From NCBI RefSeq assembly GCF_001417735.1, contig NZ_BBUZ01000043.1, positions 1-64,000 on the forward strand: a stretch of DNA of 64,000 bases, in the 5' to 3' direction. Made by a program: the position numbers and the translations under genes. This document shows, one piece after another, positions 1-7,483 of this stretch (its first letter is position 1; every line of letters begins with the position of its first letter). The notes under the pieces were generated by a model. It had not been told where the DNA came from and searched no databases. It saw only the letters and a program-made list of their open reading frames with translations. The DNA comes from Streptomyces sp. NBRC 110028. Its GTDB lineage: Bacteria > Actinomycetota > Actinomycetes > Streptomycetales > Streptomycetaceae.

Positions 1-280
1 TTTCCGGCCCCCTGTTGGAGCGGGGTGTTTCGCGCCTTCCGGCGTGTCCACCACTTTAGCGGATTCCCCCGGATGCTCATAATCGAGCTTTTCGGTCCGG
101 ATTTCGGCATGCCGAAGTCGTTCCCGATGGGAGGTCGTGCGGAGTGGTTTGCCGCCGGTGCGGCTCGAGTGGCTGTCCCGTTTCCCTGCGGGCTCCGTGA
201 CAACTCGAAGAACACTACACGACGCCCCGGCGGCGTTCAAACCCGTGCCGGAGCGCTCGGGCAGGCGTACTCTCTGTGGC
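1..280. other. Upstream region of the trpS leader
   Basis: I see no supportable gene in the first 280 bases. A perfect 14-bp palindrome, TTCGGCATGCCGAA, lies at 103-116 and could be an operator or the hairpin of a gene outside the window. The promoter of the leader and trpS transcript must lie here, but no convincing -35/-10 pair stands out. Confidence 0.4.
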
Positions 281-322
281 ATGACGAAGCATGCGCACAT
301 CGCACAGTGGTGGCCCGCCTGA
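281..322 (+). CDS. Trp-rich leader peptide of the trpS attenuator
   Basis: This 13-codon frame reads MTKHAHIAQWWPA and has two adjacent Trp codons (308-313) four codons before its TGA stop. The only supporting features are the Trp pair and the position just before competing hairpins and a tryptophanyl-tRNA synthetase gene. No strong Shine-Dalgarno is visible. The expected role is to sense charged Trp-tRNA: ribosome stalling at the Trp pair would change the fold of the downstream RNA. An auxiliary, indolmycin-resistant TrpRS gene of S. coelicolor is known to be controlled by ribosome-mediated attenuation, which supports this reading. Confidence 0.72.
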   Translation: MTKHAHIAQWWPA

Positions 323-376
323 CGGCGGCCGCCCCCAGCGCATGCACCTCCACGGCCGCCGCTCCGGCGGCCGTTT
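322..376 (+). promoter_or_regulatory. Ribosome-mediated attenuator of trpS
   Basis: A terminator-like hairpin has 9-bp arms (352-360 and 366-374), a GCTCC loop and a short T run. An alternative pairing joins GGCGGCCG at 325-332 to CGGCCGCC at 353-360 and would destroy the terminator. A ribosome that reaches the leader stop at 320-322 covers 325-332, so the terminator forms. A ribosome stalled at the Trp codons leaves it free, so the antiterminator can form. This geometry follows classical amino-acid attenuation. The structures were found by eye, without energy calculation. Confidence 0.68.
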
Positions 377-448
377 CCGTATCTCCTCCCTCTCGCGGAG
401 CCGGCCGTACGGTCCGGCGGTCCCGGGACAACGGGAGAGAGCACACCC

Positions 449-1468
449 ATGGCACACACCACGACGGCACGGCCCAGGATCTTCAGTGGGGTCAAGCCGA
501 CCGGGCATCTGACCCTCGGCAACTACCTCGGCGCCGTGCGCCGGTGGGTCGAGGAGGACCAGTACCGGGCCGACGCGCTGTTCTGCGTCGTCGATCTGCA
601 CGCGCTGACCGTGGAGCACGATCCGGCGCGGGTGCGACGGCTGACCCGGCAGGCGGCCACGCTGTTCCTCGCCGCCGGTCTGGATCCGGCGCAGTGCACC
701 CTGTTCGTCCAGAGCCATGTGGACGAACACGCACGGCTGTCCTATCTGATGGAGTGCACGGCCGCCGACGGTGAGATGCGGCGGATGATCCAGTACAAGG
801 AGAAGGTCGCGCAGGAGTCGGCACGCGGCAGGAGCGTACGGCTGTCGCTGCTCACCTATCCGGCGCTGATGGCGGCCGACATCCTGGCGTACGGGACGGA
901 CGAGGTGCCGGTCGGTGACGACCAGACGCAGCACGTGGAGCTGACCCGGGATCTGGCGCGGCGGTTCAACCAGCGGTACGGGCCGGTCTTCACCGTTCCC
1001 CGGGCGACGGCTCCGCCGGTGGCGGCGCGGGTGATGGATCTGCAGGACCCGCTGTCGAAGATGGGCAAGTCGCACGGCGAGGGCAGGGGCATCGTCTATC
1101 TCCTGGACGAGACCGATGCCGTGCGCAAGAAGATCATGCGGGCGGTCACGGACAGCGGCAGCGATGTCCGGTACGACCGGGAGGAGCGGCCCGGGGTGGC
1201 GAATCTGCTGGATGTGCTCGCGGCGTGCACCGGGGGCAAGCCGGAGGTGCTGGCCGAGGAGTACACCTCGTACGGGGCGTTGAAGGGGGCGGTGGCCGAG
1301 GCGGTGGTGGAGCTGCTGCGGCCGCTCCGGGCGCGGCATGCCGAGCTGAGCGCGGATCCGGGTCATGTGGACGGGGTGCTGCGGGCCGGGGCCGAGCGGG
1401 CCCGGGCGCTGGCCCGGCCGCGGGTCGACGCCGCCTATGCGGCGGTGGGGCTGCTCCCGTCGGCCTGA
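449..1468 (+). CDS. trpS: Tryptophanyl-tRNA synthetase (auxiliary type)
   Basis: Cytosolic class I aminoacyl-tRNA synthetase that activates tryptophan with ATP and charges tRNA-Trp. The 339-aa protein has the usual length. The HIGH-type signature is in GHLTLGNYLGAVRRW near residues 18-32, and the KMSKS-type loop is SKMGKS near residue 205. The ATG is preceded by a GGGAGAGAG purine stretch about 8 bases upstream. The Trp-Trp leader and attenuator before it, and proC after it, match the context of S. coelicolor trpS1 (SCO3334), an inducible indolmycin-resistant enzyme. Resistance itself cannot be read from the sequence and is inferred from that orthology. Confidence 0.93.
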   Translation: MAHTTTARPRIFSGVKPTGHLTLGNYLGAVRRWVEEDQYRADALFCVVDLHALTVEHDPARVRRLTRQAATLFLAAGLDPAQCTLFVQSHVDEHARLSYLMECTAADGEMRRMIQYKEKVAQESARGRSVRLSLLTYPALMAADILAYGTDEVPVGDDQTQHVELTRDLARRFNQRYGPVFTVPRATAPPVAARVMDLQDPLSKMGKSHGEGRGIVYLLDETDAVRKKIMRAVTDSGSDVRYDREERPGVANLLDVLAACTGGKPEVLAEEYTSYGALKGAVAEAVVELLRPLRARHAELSADPGHVDGVLRAGAERARALARPRVDAAYAAVGLLPSA

Positions 1469-1479
1469 GCCGCCTCAAT

Positions 1480-1509
1480 CCGGGCCGGGGCCGTCGGGCC
1501 CCGGCCCGG
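1480..1509. terminator. Bidirectional terminator between trpS and proC
   Basis: A 13-bp GC-only stem (1480-1492 with 1497-1509) and a 4-base loop lie between the two convergent stop codons. There is no T tract, which is common for Streptomyces terminators. Confidence 0.7.
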
Positions 1510-1522
1510 GTAGGCGGGCGGG

Positions 1523-2332
1523 TCAGCTGTTGCCGGAGGCCAGCTCGCGGCTGCGGTCGCGGGCCGCCTCCAGGGCGGCGATCAGGGCCGCGCGTACGCC
1601 GTGGCTCTCCAGTTCGCGGATGGCGCTGATGGTCGTACCCGCGGGGGAGGTCACGGCCTCGCGCAGCGAGACCGGGTGCTGGCCGCTGTCGCGCAGCATC
1701 GTCGCGGCGCCGATCGCCGCCTGGACGATCAGGTCGTGGGCCTTGTCGCGGGGCAGCCCGAGCAGGATTCCGGCGTCCGTCATGGCCTCGACGAGAAAGT
1801 AGAAGTACGCGGGACCGGAACCGGAGAGGGCGGTCGCGGCGTCCTGCTGGCTCTCCGGGACGCGGAGCGTCTTGCCGACGCCGCCGAAGATCGCCTCGGC
1901 GTGGACGAGGTGCTCCTCCTTGGCGTGGCTGCCCGCCGAGATGACGGACATGGCCTCGTCGACGAGGGCCGGGGTGTTGGTCATGACGCGCACCACGGGC
2001 GTGCCGACGGCCAGGCGGGCCTCGAAGAAGGAGGTGGGGATGCCCGCGGCGCCGGAGATGACCAGCCGGTCGGCGGGCACATGCGGGGCCAGTTCGTCCA
2101 GCAGCGTGCTCATGTCCTGCGGCTTGACGGTGAGGATGAGGGTGTCGGCGGCCTTGGCGGCCTCGGCATTGGTGACGGCCTCGACGCCGTAGCGCGACCG
2201 CAGCTCCTGGGCGCGCTCCGGGCGGCGGGCGGTGACCAGCAGATCGGTCGGTTTCCAGCCACCGCGGATCATTCCGCTGAGAAGGGCTTCGCCGATCTTT
2301 CCCGTGCCGAGCACGGCGACCGTCTCCGTCAT
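1523..2332 (-). CDS. proC: Pyrroline-5-carboxylate reductase
   Basis: Catalyses the last step of proline synthesis, NAD(P)H-dependent reduction of 1-pyrroline-5-carboxylate, in the cytosol. The N-terminal Rossmann signature VLGTGKIGEALLSGMI is clear, and the family signature near residues 220-240 includes TSPAGTT. About 269 aa is normal. I start at the ATG at 2332, because GAGGTG lies about 9 bases upstream; an in-frame GTG at 2344 is possible. It converges on trpS. Confidence 0.95.
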   Translation of the reverse strand: MTETVAVLGTGKIGEALLSGMIRGGWKPTDLLVTARRPERAQELRSRYGVEAVTNAEAAKAADTLILTVKPQDMSTLLDELAPHVPADRLVISGAAGIPTSFFEARLAVGTPVVRVMTNTPALVDEAMSVISAGSHAKEEHLVHAEAIFGGVGKTLRVPESQQDAATALSGSGPAYFYFLVEAMTDAGILLGLPRDKAHDLIVQAAIGAATMLRDSGQHPVSLREAVTSPAGTTISAIRELESHGVRAALIAALEAARDRSRELASGNS

Positions 2333-2344
2333 AGTGCGGCTCAC

Positions 2345-2629
2345 CTCGTGCGTTGCTGCGATGGATGGACGTCTCTCATCCTCGCACCGGGCAGCCGGGT
2401 GACACGCCCCGCGTTATTCATTGTTCGATGAACAATAGTTTCCACCACCCTCTCGGCTACCCGGCGTGGCCCGATCGCTGGTGAGCGCTGGCGCCCGCCG
2501 GAGCGACCGGAAGGAATCCGTCCTGTTCGATGCCTCTCCGTTCACAAGTTGGTTACATAGCAACTTGCAAATAGTCACGGGGTTCTGGACACAATGGAGT
2601 TGAGTGTCGATACGTACAGGAGGGAGGCG
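2345..2629. promoter_or_regulatory. Divergent promoter region with two dyads
   Basis: This 285-bp gap between the divergent proC and the small exported protein gene is less GC-rich than its surroundings. It contains two inverted repeats: ATTGTTC-GAT-GAACAAT at 2420-2436 and CAAGTTG-N9-CAACTTG at 2545-2567. Both look like regulator sites. No regulator can be assigned, and promoter boxes are not clear enough to call. Confidence 0.45.
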
Positions 2630-3016
2630 ATGGTGAGGACGGTCCGGCATACCGCCCGTGGGCTACTGGCCGTGGTATCCGTACTGCTCGCCCTCTTCAT
2701 CGCCGTAGACTGCACGTCCGCGCAGGTCACCCACCCTGAAACGATCGCCTCGACGGCGTCCGCCGACCCTAAGCCGATCATCAAGGCTCTCTCCACCCAT
2801 CATGGTGACGGGGTCAAGGACTGCAATGGGCTCCGTAACGGACGAGCCCCGCTGACCGCGCCCACACCGAGCGGCAAATACGGATGTGTGTGCGGATGCG
2901 ACGCGGGTGTGCCGATGCCGCGCACCGCGATCACCACCTCCCGCACGGGCCGAGAGGCCGTGCCGGTTTCGAGATCGGGCGAGCTGCCCGTCACTCTCCA
3001 GATCTTCCGCTGCTGA
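2630..3016 (+). CDS. Small exported or membrane-anchored protein, unknown function
   Basis: A 128-aa protein I do not recognise. The N terminus has basic residues followed by the hydrophobic stretch GLLAVVSVLLALFIAV, consistent with a signal peptide or anchor. A Cys follows immediately (VDC), but the context is a poor lipobox. The mature part has a Cys cluster (CVCGCD) and ends in a Cys. A very strong Shine-Dalgarno, AGGAGGGAGG at 2618-2627, decides the ATG at 2630. It is divergent from proC across a dyad-rich region. Confidence 0.6.
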   Translation: MVRTVRHTARGLLAVVSVLLALFIAVDCTSAQVTHPETIASTASADPKPIIKALSTHHGDGVKDCNGLRNGRAPLTAPTPSGKYGCVCGCDAGVPMPRTAITTSRTGREAVPVSRSGELPVTLQIFRC

Positions 3017-3217
3017 GGGTTGCGCCGTCATATGCCGACGGCTCATGACGGCTTATTCCGTGCGCCCTCGCGCGTCACGTTTCACGCTTCCTCACGCTTC
3101 GTGTGAGCAAGCGAGCTTCACCGCCAGCGACCGATTCCATCGATCCCACTGACGAAGTGCTATGCCATGCCCCCGCCTGCCCAGAGCCGGTGACGGGGCG
3201 CACTGGAGGCAACCCTC

Positions 3218-4729
3218 ATGCGAAACTCTCTACTCGACCGTTTCCGCGGCGCCGGCGGCGCCGGGACATTCCGCGCAGACTTCACCGCTTCCCTCGTCGT
3301 CTTCCTGGTGGCCGTGCCCCTGTGCGTGGGTGTGGCCGTCGCCTCCGGCGTCCCGGCCGAGCTGGGGCTGATCACCGGCATCGTCGGCGGTCTGATCACC
3401 GGTTGCCTGCCGGGCAGCAGCCTGCAGGTCTCCGGCCCCGCCGCCGGTCTGACGGTGCTGGTCTACGAGGCGGTCCAGGAATACGGCGTCGCGGCGCTGG
3501 GCGTCCTCGTCCTGATCTCCGGACTGCTCCAGCTGGCCATGGGCGCCCTGGGCTTCGGCCGCTGGTTCCGGGCGATCTCGCTCGCCGTGGTGCAGGGCAT
3601 GCTGGCCGGTATCGGCCTCGTACTGATCGCCGGGCAGCTCTACGCGCTCGGCGACATGAAGGCCCCGAGCAGCGGGCTCGACAAGATCTTCGGTATCCCC
3701 GGGCTGATCGGTGACGTGGCCGGGTCGAGCGACTCTCTCACGGCCGTGGCCATCGGCGTCGGAACCATCCTGGTCCTGGTCTTCTGGCCGCGCTTCAAGC
3801 AGGGCGCCAAGATCCTGCCCGCACCGCTGGCCGCGGTCATGCTCGCGACGATCGCGACGGTCAGCCTCGATCTGCCGGTCGCCCGGGTCGAGGTCAAGGG
3901 TCTGCTGGAGGCCGTCCAGCCCCCCGGCCTCGGTGAGTTCACCCAGCTGGCCGAAGTGGGCATGATCGGCACCGTCCTCGCGTTCACGCTGATCGCGTCG
4001 GCGGAGAGCCTGTTCAGCGCGGCGGCCGTGGACCGGCTGCACGACGGTCCGCGCACCCAGTACGACAAGGAACTGATGGCGCAGGGCGCCGGTAACGCGG
4101 TGTGCGGTGCGCTCGGCGCGCTGCCGATGACCGCGGTGATCGTGCGCAGCTCGGCCAATGTGTTCGCCGGCGCCAAGACGAAGCTCTCGCGCATCCTGCA
4201 CGGTGTGTGGCTGCTGGTCTTCGCGGTCCTCTTCCCCTCCGCGCTGGGCATCATCCCGATCGCGACGCTCGCCGGTGTGCTGGTGCACGCGGGCTGGAAG
4301 CTGATCCCGACCAAGGATCTGCTGCCGCTGTGGCGGGAGCGCCGGGGTGAGGCGATCATCCTGATCGTGACCGCCGGGGCCATCGTCACCACCGACATGT
4401 TCGAGGGCGTCATCATCGGTCTGCTGCTGTCGGTCATCAAGACCGCCTGGGAGACCTCGCACGTCCACATCGACGTCACGGGGCGCGACGCCGACGAGGA
4501 CCAGCCCATCAAGGTGCGGGTGCTCGGCAACGCGACCTTCCTGCGGCTGCCCAAGCTGCTGGACGAGCTGGAGGGGCTGCCCCGTGAGCGGGTCGTGGAG
4601 CTGGACCTGAGGGGTCTGCGCCATGTGGACCACGCCTGCGAGATGGCGCTGGCCACGTGGACCGAGCGGCACAACGCGGTCGTGCGCCATGCGGAACCCG
4701 TCGAAGAGGACACGAAAGTACCCGCGTAA
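3218..4729 (+). CDS. SulP-family anion transporter with STAS domain
   Basis: Integral membrane transporter of the SLC26/SulP family (sulfate, bicarbonate or related anions). The 503-aa protein has many hydrophobic helices from about residue 20 to 400, with the conserved early segment SLVVFLVAVPLCVGVAVASG. A short STAS-like domain follows from about 415 (VRVLGNATFLRLPKLLDEL, VELDLRGLRHVDH). The start has GGAGG eight bases upstream. SulP proteins of this type often sit beside a carbonic anhydrase gene, but none is present here, so the substrate is undetermined. Confidence 0.88.
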   Translation: MRNSLLDRFRGAGGAGTFRADFTASLVVFLVAVPLCVGVAVASGVPAELGLITGIVGGLITGCLPGSSLQVSGPAAGLTVLVYEAVQEYGVAALGVLVLISGLLQLAMGALGFGRWFRAISLAVVQGMLAGIGLVLIAGQLYALGDMKAPSSGLDKIFGIPGLIGDVAGSSDSLTAVAIGVGTILVLVFWPRFKQGAKILPAPLAAVMLATIATVSLDLPVARVEVKGLLEAVQPPGLGEFTQLAEVGMIGTVLAFTLIASAESLFSAAAVDRLHDGPRTQYDKELMAQGAGNAVCGALGALPMTAVIVRSSANVFAGAKTKLSRILHGVWLLVFAVLFPSALGIIPIATLAGVLVHAGWKLIPTKDLLPLWRERRGEAIILIVTAGAIVTTDMFEGVIIGLLLSVIKTAWETSHVHIDVTGRDADEDQPIKVRVLGNATFLRLPKLLDELEGLPRERVVELDLRGLRHVDHACEMALATWTERHNAVVRHAEPVEEDTKVPA

Positions 4730-4749
4730 CACCTGAACGGCACAGCCCG

Positions 4750-4795
4750 GCCCCGGGCCCTCGGCGCTTTCTCGCGCCGGGGGTCCGGGGCTTTT
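4750..4795. terminator. Terminator between sulP and the SH3-like gene
   Basis: An 18-bp near-perfect GC stem (4750-4767 with 4774-4791) with a 6-base loop is followed by TTTT on the plus strand. It serves the SulP gene and probably also the convergent gene at 4811. Confidence 0.75.
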
Positions 4796-4810
4796 CGCCG
4801 GGCGCGCGGT

Positions 4811-5086
4811 TCAGCCGCAGGCGACGGTGACGAAGCCGTCGCTTCCGGTCTTCACATACGCGTCGGAGACGTACTGCCCCGGCGCGACGCAGTCCCAGAT
4901 GTCCGTCGAGCCGTACGGGCCGGACACCCGCTGGCCGTGCGTCTGGCAGCGGATCGGCACCCGGGTGCCGACCGGCAGCTTCTTGACCAGCGCGTAGCCC
5001 GTGCCAGGACCGCTGCGGACGTTCACCTGGTAGCCGGGCGCGGTCGGATAGGTGACGGCTTGCGCGACGGCTTCTTCCATGGCCAT
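4811..5086 (-). CDS. Small SH3-like domain protein
   Basis: A 91-aa protein consisting almost entirely of a bacterial SH3-like fold. It has the typical NVRSGPGTGYALVKKL opening, then a VGTRVPIRCQ strand and a WDCV turn. It has four Cys, probably two disulfides, as in secreted Streptomyces SH3 proteins, yet no signal peptide is visible. I chose the ATG at 5086 because GGGGGAGG sits six bases upstream; an upstream in-frame ATG at 5137 lacks a site. It is divergent from the kinase gene. Confidence 0.72.
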   Translation of the reverse strand: MAMEEAVAQAVTYPTAPGYQVNVRSGPGTGYALVKKLPVGTRVPIRCQTHGQRVSGPYGSTDIWDCVAPGQYVSDAYVKTGSDGFVTVACG

Positions 5087-5230
5087 GTGGCCCTCCCCCG
5101 TGGAATCTTCGTTTCCGCACTCGTGCGAGTGGTGCACATGTCGGATGTCGGATCAAGTGACACGACATGCGGAGGTTAACAACGCTCGTACACATCATCG
5201 ACTAGGCTCGCCGAGTCGCTTAGCGGGCCG

Positions 5231-7471
5231 ATGACACGGGGGTGGGGCATGCCGCCGGGGCGCGGAGCCGGGACGGGGCCAGAAGCGGAAGACATGGAGT
5301 ACGCCGGGCAGTACCGGCTGGAGGCACGCCTGGGCTCGGGGGGCATGGGCGTGGTCCACCTCGCCCGCTCGGCGTCGGGCCGACGGCTCGCGGTGAAGGT
5401 CGTCCATGCCGAGTTCGCCGAAGACCCCGAGTTCAGGGCGCGGTTCCGGCAGGAGGTGGCGGCCGCGCGGCGGGTCAGCGGGGCGTTCACGGCGCCCGTC
5501 GTGGACGCCGATCCGGAAGGGCCGCGGCCCTGGATGGCCACCACCTACATCCCCGGCCCGACCCTGGCCGAACACGTCAAGCGGAACGGCTCGTTGGCGC
5601 CGGACGAGGTGGTGGCGCTGGCGGCCGGGCTCGCGGAGGCGCTGCGCGACATCCACCGGGTGGGGGTCGTCCACCGCGATCTGAAGCCGAGCAATGTGCT
5701 GCTCGCGGCGGACGGCCCGAAAGTCATCGACTTCGGGATCTCCCGGCCGTCCGACAGCGAACTGCGCACCGAGACGGGCAAGTTGATCGGCACGCCGCCG
5801 TTCATGGCGCCCGAGCAGTTCCAGCGGCCGCGGGCGGTGGGCCCGGCGGCGGACGTGTTCGCGCTGGGGTCGCTGCTGGTGCACGCGGCGACGGGGCGGG
5901 GTCCGTTCGAGTCCGAGAGCCCGTACATCGTGGCGTACCAAGTGGTGCACGACGAGGCGGATCTGGCGGGGGTGCCGGACGAACTGCTGCCGCTGATCGA
6001 GCGCTGTCTCGCCAAGAACCCGGCGGAACGGCCCACCCCGGATGCCCTGATGACCGTGTTGCGGGCGGTCCGCGGGCCGCAGCCGCCGGAGGCGCGGGGG
6101 CCCGCCGCTCCCGTGGTGCTCCCGGCGCAGCGGGTGGCGTCCGAGCCGGTGGTTCCGTCTGAGCTTGAGGCGGAGTCCGAGCCCGAGGCGGCGCCCGGGT
6201 CCGAGGTGGCCGCGTCCGGGGTGGCCGGGGTGGCCGCGCCGGGTGGGCGCCGGGGTGTGCGGCGGTGGGTCCCGGCGGCGCTCGCCGCGCTCGTCCTGCT
6301 GGGCGCGGGCACGGTCGTGGGGCTGCGTCAGCTGGACGAGCGGGAGCCCGCCGCGGAGCGGCACCCGCGCGACAGCGCCGCGACCACCACCGCGTGGCGG
6401 CCGTGGGAGCGGGAGCTGCGCGGCGGAGCGGCCAAGGCGAAGGCCAAGGGCGCCCGGCCCGCGTCCTGTTCGTACGGGGACGGCGCGCTGTACTGCGCGG
6501 CGCGCGGCGTCCAGGCCGCCCGGATCGACCCCGCCGACGGCCGGGTGGTGTGGTCGCGCCCGGCGACCACGAGCCGCCCCGGCGGGACGGCCGCGGACGC
6601 GCCGGTCCCGGCGGGCGGTCTGGTGCGGATGGTGTCGCCGGACGGGACGCGGCTGGAGGCACTGGACCGGCGTACCCACGCGGTCCGCTGGAGCCGCGAG
6701 GTGTCCGCGTACGGCGGCCGGGTGTACTCCGCGGGCGAAACGGTGCTGCTGGTCGCTGCGGACGGCACCGTCACGGCGGTGAACGGGGCGACGAACCGGG
6801 AGCGTTGGAGCCATCGCCTGGCCGGGCACCCGGAGCCGAGCTTCTTCGCCTACGGCGACGGCCGCACCGCGTACGCCCTCACCACCGCCCCCGACGGGCG
6901 GCACACACAGGTCACGGCGATCGACACGGTGCGCGGTACGACGCGCTGGCAGCGCTCGCTCTCCGGCACCCTCACCCCCGTGGGGGCGGGCCCGGACGGC
7001 GTCCTCCACCTGACGGAGGCCGACGAGCAGAGCCGTACCGTCGCCGTCGTCCGCTACGACCCGGCGCGGCGGGCGGAGCGGCGGTCCGAGCTGACCGTCC
7101 CGGTGTCCCTCAGCAGCGCCGCCGCCCGGGGCGACCGGGTGTATCTGCTGGGCGAGGACGGCGGGCTGGTGGCCGTCGACACCGCGCGCGGGGCGCAGCG
7201 GTGGCGGATGGAGACCTCGGTGGCCAACGCGTCGCCGCTGGTGGTCTCGGGTGAGCGGCTGTACTTCTCGTCGGCGGACGGCCGGCTGCTGGCGGTGGAC
7301 ACGCGGCGGGCCCGGCTGCTCGGCCAGACCCGCCCCCGCGCGGACCGCCCCGGCGGCCAGGGCTTCCTGGCCCTGATGCCCGCGCCGGTGGCGGCGGCGG
7401 GCAAGGTCTTCGCGACGGTCCCGGACGGCACGGTGTTCGCCGTGGACGCCCGGGATCCGGCGCGCTGGTGA
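5231..7471 (+). CDS. Transmembrane Ser/Thr protein kinase with PQQ-like beta-propeller
   Basis: Hanks-type kinase. The Gly loop LGSGGMGVV is near residue 34, the catalytic Lys is in AVKVV, HRDLKPSN is near 150, DFGIS near 165 and MAPEQF near 192. A Pro/Glu-rich linker follows, then one transmembrane helix (about 346-366, WVPAALAALVLLGAGTVVG). The C-terminal part, about 350 residues, contains repeated strands ending in W (VVWSRP, VRWSRE, ERWSHR, TRWQRS, QRWRME), typical of a PQQ-like propeller, probably extracytoplasmic. ATGs at 5249 and 5294 are alternative starts. Its stop lies only 12 bases from the convergent ilvD stop. The ligand is unknown. Confidence 0.9.
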   Translation: MTRGWGMPPGRGAGTGPEAEDMEYAGQYRLEARLGSGGMGVVHLARSASGRRLAVKVVHAEFAEDPEFRARFRQEVAAARRVSGAFTAPVVDADPEGPRPWMATTYIPGPTLAEHVKRNGSLAPDEVVALAAGLAEALRDIHRVGVVHRDLKPSNVLLAADGPKVIDFGISRPSDSELRTETGKLIGTPPFMAPEQFQRPRAVGPAADVFALGSLLVHAATGRGPFESESPYIVAYQVVHDEADLAGVPDELLPLIERCLAKNPAERPTPDALMTVLRAVRGPQPPEARGPAAPVVLPAQRVASEPVVPSELEAESEPEAAPGSEVAASGVAGVAAPGGRRGVRRWVPAALAALVLLGAGTVVGLRQLDEREPAAERHPRDSAATTTAWRPWERELRGGAAKAKAKGARPASCSYGDGALYCAARGVQAARIDPADGRVVWSRPATTSRPGGTAADAPVPAGGLVRMVSPDGTRLEALDRRTHAVRWSREVSAYGGRVYSAGETVLLVAADGTVTAVNGATNRERWSHRLAGHPEPSFFAYGDGRTAYALTTAPDGRHTQVTAIDTVRGTTRWQRSLSGTLTPVGAGPDGVLHLTEADEQSRTVAVVRYDPARRAERRSELTVPVSLSSAAARGDRVYLLGEDGGLVAVDTARGAQRWRMETSVANASPLVVSGERLYFSSADGRLLAVDTRRARLLGQTRPRADRPGGQGFLALMPAPVAAAGKVFATVPDGTVFAVDARDPARW

Positions 7472-7483
7472 ACCATCCCGGGC

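Noticed and set aside
25..774. Open frame of 249 codons across the trpS leader and start of trpS
   Set aside because: Arg/Ala-rich composition, overlaps trpS in another frame and crosses the attenuator hairpins.
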